Positions 59,091-64,000 of a stretch of 64,000 nucleotides of DNA are shown in pieces. Within the stretch, counting starts at the first letter, position 1; each line of letters starts with the position of its first letter. The stretch lies in contig CAVRRZ010000001.1 of NCBI GenBank assembly GCA_963723745.1, forward strand, positions 310,001 through 374,000, read 5' to 3'. The translations under genes and the position numbers were made by a program. Source of the DNA: CAVRRZ01 sp963723745. GTDB taxonomy: Bacteria; Actinomycetota; Actinomycetes; Mycobacteriales; Geodermatophilaceae. The notes below the pieces were generated by a model. That model worked only from the letters and a program-made list of their open reading frames with translations. It ran no database searches and was not told the origin of the DNA.

Positions 59091-59107
59091 TACTACCGTG
59101 TCTAATC
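59091..59107. promoter_or_regulatory. weak TACTA-N7-TAGTA-like dyad before NlpC/P60
   Basis: TACTACCGTGTCTAATC has one perfect half-site and a poor second one (8 of 10 in all), about 110 bases before the chosen start of the NlpC/P60 gene. Confidence 0.4.
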
Positions 59108-59214
59108 GTGACTTCGACGCACCCCAGGATGATGGGTCAGGCTTCCCCCGGCGGCAGCTGCACCTCTCTTCACGCTGCGGCCGGCACGGGACGGCTGCGG
59201 CGGACCTCCCGCTG

Positions 59215-59784
59215 ATGGACGGCCTTGCCCAGGTGCAGTCGCGCATCGCCGAGATCCAGGCGCAGCTAGCACCGCTGGTGGCGCGACCTCGTGCGACATC
59301 GACCGACTGGGCGTCCGCGGCGACCGCCGCCGGCTTGGGCCAGAATGCTCCGCTGCCGTCCCCGAACGCCGTGAGTTCATCTGCCGGCGCGAGCAGTCTG
59401 GCGCTTCCGGTCGCCGGAACGGCCGGCGGGTCCGCCCTCGTAGCGAAGGCGCTGGAGTATCTCGGGGTGCCCTATCTCTGGGGCGGCACCGACCCCACCA
59501 AAGGTCTCGACTGCTCCGGATTCACCCAGTTGGTCTACAAGAGCCAAGGCATAGACCTCCCACGCGTCTCCGCTCAGCAGGCGACGGCCGGACGAGCGGT
59601 CCCATCGATGGCCGAGGCCCGGCCGGGGGATCTGTTGTTCTTCGACTACTCGCCGGAGAGGCCCGGCATCGACCACGTAGGGATATACATGGGTGACGGC
59701 AAGATGATTGCCGCGCCTCAGCCCGGTGATGTTGTCAAGATCCAGTCAGTGGGCGATCCCACCGTGATTCGACGCGTGCCGTAG
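59215..59784 (+). CDS. NlpC/P60 endopeptidase
   Basis: A 189-aa protein, or up to about 40 residues longer if the GTG at 59099 is used. A short helical start (MDGLAQVQSRIAEIQAQL) is followed by an NlpC/P60 domain with the catalytic Cys in GLDCSGFTQLVY, PGDLLFFDY and the His in GIDHVGIYMGDGKM. No convincing signal peptide is seen from the ATG, which fits a phage-lysin-like or flagellum-linked hydrolase or a misjudged start. A FliL-like gene lies 4 kb away. Confidence 0.85.
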   Translation: MDGLAQVQSRIAEIQAQLAPLVARPRATSTDWASAATAAGLGQNAPLPSPNAVSSSAGASSLALPVAGTAGGSALVAKALEYLGVPYLWGGTDPTKGLDCSGFTQLVYKSQGIDLPRVSAQQATAGRAVPSMAEARPGDLLFFDYSPERPGIDHVGIYMGDGKMIAAPQPGDVVKIQSVGDPTVIRRVP

Positions 59785-59889
59785 GCAACGCTTGGAAGGA
59801 CTGTTGCGCAATTGACTCACTGCGTGAGGCGCGTCGCTGGGTGGGGATGATTCGGTCAGCGAGGATCAGCGTGGCATCTGGACCTAAAT

Positions 59890-59908
59890 AGTGGCCGCCC
59901 CCGCCACT
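59890..59908 (+). terminator. hairpin after the NlpC/P60 gene
   Basis: AGTGGC and GCCACT pair around a 7-base loop and are followed by TTT, about 105 bases past the stop. The rest of the 278-base gap to the transporter gene shows nothing clear. Confidence 0.45.
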
Positions 59909-60062
59909 TTCGCGTGGTGGGAGAAACGACAAGAGCGGCGGGGACGACGCCGCAGGATGCTTCCTCGGGAGACCGAGCCGGCAGGCGAGTCGCATGACGG
60001 GCGCCCCCATGGGTTCCGGCCAACATCAGAAGAGGCAGTGCCGGACGTACGGGGATGGGCCA

Positions 60063-61178
60063 CTAGGACCAGCGCTCCTCGATGCGACCGAGGCGCCAGA
60101 CCGCCAGGGCAGTGACCCAGGCCGCCACGAAGACGCCGACGACGGCGAAGCCGACGTACCCCAGGTCCAGGGACGCCACCCAGGCCAGCGGGCCCGTCTC
60201 GATGCCGAGCCGTTCAACCACCAGGCCGACGAGCACGAGCGCTCCGATGACGAGGGCGATGGCGACCGACAGCAGCGTCACCGTCAGGTTGTAAAAGACC
60301 TTGCGCACCGGCTTGAGGAAGGCCCAGCCGTAGGCCCGGGTCATGAGCACGCCGTCTGCCGCGTCGAACAGAGTCATGCCGGCGGCGAACAGGACGGGTA
60401 GGACGAGTATCGCGTACCAGGGCAGGACGAAGGCGGCCGAGCCCGCGGCGAGAACCAGTAGGGCGACCTGGGTGGCGGTGTCGAAGCCCAGACCCATGAG
60501 CAGACCGACCGGGTAGAGGTGCCACGGCTTGGTCACCCGCCGGGTAATTCGGCCGAGGATCCGAGCCAGGAAGCCGCGATTGTGCAGATGCCGCTCGAGC
60601 TCCGCCTCGTCGTACTCCCCGCGACGCATTCGCCGGAACACGCGAAAGATGCCCGTCGCCGCGACCAGGTTCATCAAGCCGATGAGCAGAAGGAAGGTCC
60701 CGGCCACCAGGGTGCCCACGAGCCCCAGCGTCTCCCCGACCGTGGAATTCTCGTCCTGCACCACCCCGGCGACGGAGCGCACCCCCAGCACCAGGAGCAG
60801 GCTGGCGGCGAAAACCACCGAGGAGTGCCCCAACGAGAACCAGAAGCCGGTGCTGACCGCAGAGCGCCCCTCGCCGACGAGCTTCCGCGTCGTGTTGTCG
60901 ATGGACGCGATGTGATCGGCGTCGAAGGCGTGTCGGACACCCAGCATGTAGGCGGTCAGGCCCACTCCGACGCCGAGGACGCCGGTGCTGCCGAGTTGGT
61001 AGTCCTGCGGTGCGACGGCCAGGACGAGGACGCCCCAACCGACGGCGTGCAGCAGCAGGACAAAGGCGGCCATCCCCGCGATCGAGCGACGCTCGACCCT
61101 GGAGAACAGGCCGGTCATCGGGAGACCCTCGAGCGGGCCGACGTCAACTGTGCTCGCAGTCGTCACGTCACGCAGCAT
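60063..61178 (-). CDS. nickel/cobalt transporter (NiCoT family)
   Basis: A 371-aa membrane protein with about eight helices. The signature RHAFDADHIASIDN holds the HX4DH metal-selectivity motif of HoxN/NixA, and LGFDTATQVALL is the second family motif. It imports Ni(II) or Co(II). The ATG at 61178 lies two bases from a Nur-like box, so transcription is probably blocked when nickel is enough. Confidence 0.93.
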   Translation of the reverse strand: MLRDVTTASTVDVGPLEGLPMTGLFSRVERRSIAGMAAFVLLLHAVGWGVLVLAVAPQDYQLGSTGVLGVGVGLTAYMLGVRHAFDADHIASIDNTTRKLVGEGRSAVSTGFWFSLGHSSVVFAASLLLVLGVRSVAGVVQDENSTVGETLGLVGTLVAGTFLLLIGLMNLVAATGIFRVFRRMRRGEYDEAELERHLHNRGFLARILGRITRRVTKPWHLYPVGLLMGLGFDTATQVALLVLAAGSAAFVLPWYAILVLPVLFAAGMTLFDAADGVLMTRAYGWAFLKPVRKVFYNLTVTLLSVAIALVIGALVLVGLVVERLGIETGPLAWVASLDLGYVGFAVVGVFVAAWVTALAVWRLGRIEERWS

Positions 61179-61179
61179 A

Positions 61180-61196
61180 TTGCGAATGGCTTGCAA
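61180..61196. promoter_or_regulatory. Nur-like nickel-responsive operator
   Basis: On the minus strand, TTGCAA-GCCAT-TCGCAA; the Streptomyces Nur box is TTGCAA-N5-TTGCAA, so there is one mismatch. It directly adjoins the start codon of the Ni/Co transporter gene. Confidence 0.65.
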
Positions 61197-61288
61197 CAAG
61201 ACTCTCGGGGTGTACGTCAGGGCCCAGCCGGTAGGGCCGGAGGCCACGCACACCGTGTCTGGGTCGATGTCAGCGGGCAACGGTCTCT

Positions 61289-61489
61289 TCACCCGACGAT
61301 GCCGGTGGTGGACTCGGCCTCCGCGAGGACCGAGGCCGGCACCGGTCCGGCGCCGGCCTGTGCGCCCTCGGCGGTGGCTTCGAGGTGAGTGCTGGCCGGG
61401 GCCTGGCCCACGAGGAGGAGGCCGAGTGTGCGCACCACCACCGTCATGGCTCGTCGTGTCAGGCAAGCGGAGAAGCTAGTCCGGTTCAT
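61289..61489 (-). CDS. possible small exported protein
   Basis: A 66-aa reading frame with a hydrophobic segment (TVVVRTLGLLLVGQAPAS) and an Ala-rich end, upstream of the Ni/Co transporter on the same strand. No recognised family and no strong ribosome site; it may not be real. Confidence 0.25.
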   Translation of the reverse strand: MNRTSFSACLTRRAMTVVVRTLGLLLVGQAPASTHLEATAEGAQAGAGPVPASVLAEAESTTGIVG

Positions 61490-61552
61490 TGGTCGTCGTC
61501 GGCGGTCCCCGAACTTCTTCCAGACATGGGAATTTCACGGCCGGTTGCGGGG

Positions 61553-62785
61553 TCAGCAGCCGAAACTGATGCCGCGCGCGGCCAACCAGGGAGCGGGGTT
61601 GACCCGGTTCTCGTACAGCCCGCCGGTGTGTGTCTCGATGTGCAGGTGCGGGCCGGTGGACTGGCCCTTGTTGCCCACCTCGGCGATCTGCTGGCCGGCG
61701 GTCACCGTCTGGCCGGCGGTCACGAAGTACTGGTTGATATGGCCGTACACGGTGATGGTGCCGTCGGGGTGCTGGATGTAGACGGCCAGCCCGAACCCGT
61801 TGGCCGGGCCGGCCTGCAGAACGACCCCGCTCTCCGGGGCGAAGATGGGCGTGCCGATGGGAGCGGCGATGTCGATGCCGTTGTGGTTGGTGCCCCAGCG
61901 GCTGCCGTAGCAGGAAGTGACCCGGCCGTTCACCAGCGCACCCGCGCCGGCGCTGGCCTGGACGAGGCGGGTGCGCTGCTGCTGTTCCCAAGCGGCGTTC
62001 GGATCGGTGGCGCCTCGGGCGGCGAGCAGCCGGGTCTCGGCGTCCTTGAGCTGCTGCTCCAGGCCCGTTTTCTCCGCGGCGGCCGCGTCGAAGGCCTGCT
62101 GGGATGCCGCGAGCTGGACCTGGGCGGCCGCGTCGGCCCCGGCCGCGGTCCGCGCGGCCGAGTCACGCTCGGCGACCGCGGCCCGTGCCGCCCGGTCGGC
62201 TTCCTGCTGCCGCTGCCGAGCGGCCTCGGACGCCTCCAGGCGGGCGGCACGGTCCTCGCCGAGCAGTTCCAAGGTGGCGGCACGCTGCAGCACCTCCTCC
62301 GGACCGGCCGCATCGAGCAGCACGGCGGCATCGCCGAAGGGCGCGGATCCCATGAACGCCTCCCGCCCGAGGACCGCGACGTCGTCCTGGGCCTGCGCGG
62401 CGGCGGCCTGCGCGGCCTCGAGCTCGGCGGTGGCCGTCGCCGCAGCCGACTGGGCCGCCGCGAGCTCGGCCTGCGCGGCACGGGACGCGTCCGCGGTGGC
62501 CTCAGCCTCGACGGTCGCTCGCTGCAACTGCTCCTCGGCGGTCCCCAGACGCTGGTTGATCCGCTCGATCTCGGCGGTGAGGGAGTCACTGGCCGGCTGG
62601 CCCTGGCCCGCGGCGCTCGACGCCGCGAGCGCGGACGGCAGCCCGCCACCGACGAGCAGCGCCGAGACCGCCACGGTAGGGATCAGGAGATGGCGCAGTC
62701 GCCGGCCCGAGCCGCGGCGGGGCCGAGCGTGCGACGAGCGAGAGACAAGAAGCGTGCGGGGGGCGCGGTTGTGCAGGGTCGCCAA
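61553..62785 (-). CDS. secreted coiled-coil M23 peptidase under a riboswitch
   Basis: A 410-aa protein with a signal helix (LLIPTVAVSALLVGGGLPSA), about 240 residues of Ala/Glu/Gln-rich coiled coil and an M23 domain with HNGIDIAAP and GPHLHIETHTGGLY. It is a close paralogue of 31613-32827, sharing the TTG start followed by Ala-Thr, the riboswitch leader and the upstream dyad, so the whole unit was duplicated with its control region. Confidence 0.92.
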   Translation of the reverse strand: MATLHNRAPRTLLVSRSSHARPRRGSGRRLRHLLIPTVAVSALLVGGGLPSALAASSAAGQGQPASDSLTAEIERINQRLGTAEEQLQRATVEAEATADASRAAQAELAAAQSAAATATAELEAAQAAAAQAQDDVAVLGREAFMGSAPFGDAAVLLDAAGPEEVLQRAATLELLGEDRAARLEASEAARQRQQEADRAARAAVAERDSAARTAAGADAAAQVQLAASQQAFDAAAAEKTGLEQQLKDAETRLLAARGATDPNAAWEQQQRTRLVQASAGAGALVNGRVTSCYGSRWGTNHNGIDIAAPIGTPIFAPESGVVLQAGPANGFGLAVYIQHPDGTITVYGHINQYFVTAGQTVTAGQQIAEVGNKGQSTGPHLHIETHTGGLYENRVNPAPWLAARGISFGC

Positions 62786-62797
62786 GACGGCGGCTCT

Positions 62798-62930
62798 CCG
62801 TTCTTCCTGACCGCCTACCGGGTTAGCTGACGGGTTCGGGCTGGAAGACGCCCTACCTGGTGCGCACGCAGGCGCGCGGCCAGGATTCACCCCAGGGGAT
62901 CGGTGGGTCCCCGGTCCACCCGGCCAGTGA
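62798..62930 (-). promoter_or_regulatory. ydaO-yuaA-type c-di-AMP riboswitch
   Basis: Same ordered core blocks as at 32842-32975: GGGGACCC, GGGGTGAATCC, GGTAGGGCG, CCCGAACCCGTCAGCTAA and CGGTAGGCGGTCAGGAAG, ending about 12 bases before the TTG. Differences between the two copies lie mainly in the variable stem. Boundaries approximate. Confidence 0.9.
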
Positions 62931-63007
62931 CACGGATGGTTCGGCGGAGTCCGTCCGAGGTCCTCGGATTGAGGAACACGGCCCGGCCGGACCGGACGGA
63001 ACGGTAA

Positions 63008-63024
63008 TACGAAGCGGCTTAGTT
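63008..63024. promoter_or_regulatory. TACTA-N7-TAGTA-like dyad upstream of the riboswitch
   Basis: TACGAAGCGGCTTAGTT matches 8 of 10 half-site bases, about 80 bases upstream of the riboswitch and in the same place as the site at 33045-33061. Between here and 63348 only short, unconvincing frames are seen, one reading the possible end of a lost membrane protein (VATLTLMYLQLR). Confidence 0.55.
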
Positions 63025-63348
63025 GTCACGGTCGGGTAACGACTCGCCCCCCACCCGCACCCCTGAGCGCCTTGGGCCGCTCCTTGCGCTATGCGGGCCG
63101 CCGAGGGAGGCGCTGATGCGCGGAAGGCAAGCACCAGCGCCCTCTCCAGACGACCGCCGGCATCACCTCAACTGCAGGTACATCAGGGTGAGGGTCGCGA
63201 CGGCGGGGCTGACAACGGCGACGGGAAGCGCTTCCTCGAAGCCGGCCGACGCCACCTGAGGACCGGTCGCCGCCACATCCCGACGGCCGGTGGACGCGAC
63301 CGGTCACGAGACGTCGCCGCAGGAAGTGCAGCCCCGTTGAGACGAGGA

Positions 63349-63860
63349 TCACGAACCCCAGCGCACGGCCAGCCAGCCGGAGCGCAACGCGGCGATCAGC
63401 GGCCCGACTCGGCAAAGAGGTAGAGCCCGATCAGGACCAGGTCGAGCACCACGGGGCCGAGGACGAAGAGCCCCAGCCCACGCGCAGCGCGAAGACAAGG
63501 ATGGCATGAACGCCGGCCAGCACCGCGGCCGTGCCGAACTCGTACATGTCGCCGCGGGGCACCCGACCGGTCGCCATGCTCCTGGGAGATGAGGACAGCG
63601 GCATGGGCGAGAGTGCGCACGGGGGTCGGGGCCATGCCCACCAGCCCACAGCGACGGCTCGCCGGGCGGCTCGGCGCCGGAGCCGGCTCCGACCACCGCC
63701 GGGCTCCGAACCGTCGGCCGCCGCCCGTCGGGGGAGGCCGCCGCGACGGCCAGTGCCGCGACGGCATAGATCACGACCGTGTCGGAGGACAGGATGTCGG
63801 AGAGCGTGGAGAGCTGGTTGCGAGTCAGCGGCGGCCTTCCCCGAGGGAGGCGCGGTCGCC
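63349..63860 (-). pseudogene. remnant of cytochrome c biogenesis gene ccsB (System II)
   Basis: Pieces in three frames read in the order of CcsB/ResC: NQLSTLSDILSSDTVVIYAV, MYEFGTAAVLAGVHAILVF, LGLFVLGPVVLDLVLIGLYL and PLIAALRSGWLAV. The tryptophan-rich heme motif and the C-terminal half are missing. It shows that a System II gene once lay here; the window also holds an intact System I operon. Confidence 0.72.
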
Positions 63861-63869
63861 GCCACCGGT

Positions 63870-64000
63870 CTACTGGGTGACGTACTCGGTGTAATAGATG
63901 CCCATGACCGCACCGTCGTAGGCCTCGATGATCTTCTGCTGCAACGCTTCCCTGAGCGCCTCGCGGGCGCCGGCGACGTCGACCGGCTGGGCCTGGGAGA
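63870..64000 (-). CDS. C-terminal end of a FliL-like protein (partial)
   Basis: The last 42 residues of a gene that continues past the window: PVDVAGAREALREALQQKI then AYDGAVMGIYYTEYVTQ. The pattern of a short amphipathic helix followed by V-x-x-(V/I)-Y-x-TE-(F/Y)-V-x-Q is that of the FliL C-terminus, a flagellar motor protein in the membrane. Only the end is visible, so the call is tentative. Confidence 0.5.
   Translation of the reverse strand, partial: SQAQPVDVAGAREALREALQQKIIEAYDGAVMGIYYTEYVTQ

Noticed and set aside
60061..60078. CACTA at the end of the Ni/Co transporter gene as a dyad
   Set aside because: Second half reads CGCTC; it is part of a stop region, not a promoter.

Overview
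The window is high-GC DNA with many GTG/TTG starts, ATGA/GTGA stop-start overlaps and several probable leaderless mRNAs. Protein families such as CsoR, CadC/CmtR, class E sortase, fused CydDC, DUF6153-like, M23/NlpC cell-wall hydrolases and actinobacterial BlaI-M56 pairs point to an actinobacterium; the mix resembles Geodermatophilaceae-type soil or rock actinobacteria, but that family guess is inference. Remnants of IS30, IS256, efeB, ccsB, M23, NlpC and tlpA/ccdA genes, plus one intact IS3 element, mark it as an accessory region or genomic island (possibly plasmid-borne).

Layout. 0.2-6.0 kb: copper block (copA, copZ, csoR with a CsoR-type operator), an ArsR regulator divergent from a Cys-rich copper storage protein, an anti-sigma-like ATPase and a DUF305 membrane protein. 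6.1-11.4 kb: a decayed thioredoxin/CcdA/BNR cassette, a DUF305 lipoprotein, a small membrane protein, a broken NlpC/P60 gene and an SRPBCC-STAS fusion. 11.6-13.0 kb: IS3-family element. 13-18.5 kb: M23 peptidase, DUF305 and DUF3105 proteins, multicopper oxidase, SHOCT protein, lspA. 18.8-21.5 kb: CadC-like sensor plus a P1B ATPase. 21.7-31.6 kb: CcdA-like protein, divergent complete cytochrome c maturation System I operon (ccmABCDEFHI and ccmG), then a thioredoxin-like lipoprotein and lnt. 31.6-38.5 kb: M23 under a ydaO-type riboswitch, ctaG, dsbA-VKOR-tlpA-ccdA, M23, SCO1. 38.5-40.4 kb: cmtR, a CDF exporter, a cupredoxin. 40.4-44.9 kb: M56-BlaI pair divergent from ctaD and an unknown membrane protein. 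44.9-46 kb: efeB and IS30 remnants. 46-53.5 kb: second M56-BlaI pair divergent from cydA-cydB-cydDC. 53.7-64 kb: NlpC/P60, transposase remnant, sortase, three M23 loci, NlpC/P60, a nickel/cobalt transporter, a ccsB remnant and the end of a FliL-like gene.

How it fits together. Nearly everything acts outside the membrane: copper and heavy-metal handling, thiol oxidation and reduction, cytochrome c and terminal oxidase assembly, lipoprotein maturation (LspA and Lnt) and peptidoglycan hydrolysis. The most striking signal is a 17-bp dyad, TACTA-N7-TAGTA, seen at about 15 places. All of them lie outside intact genes and most sit just upstream of these genes; the TACTA half often doubles as a -10 box. 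A sister dyad, TTCTA-N7-TAGAA, occurs twice between the second BlaI gene and cydA. My inference is that the two BlaI/CopY-type repressors, each paired with an M56 membrane protease, control two regulons: one for envelope, thiol and cytochrome c genes and one for cytochrome bd. Two M23 genes carry a c-di-AMP riboswitch as well as a dyad, and the Ni/Co transporter has a Nur-like box. All functional calls are by reading the sequence; no searches were run.
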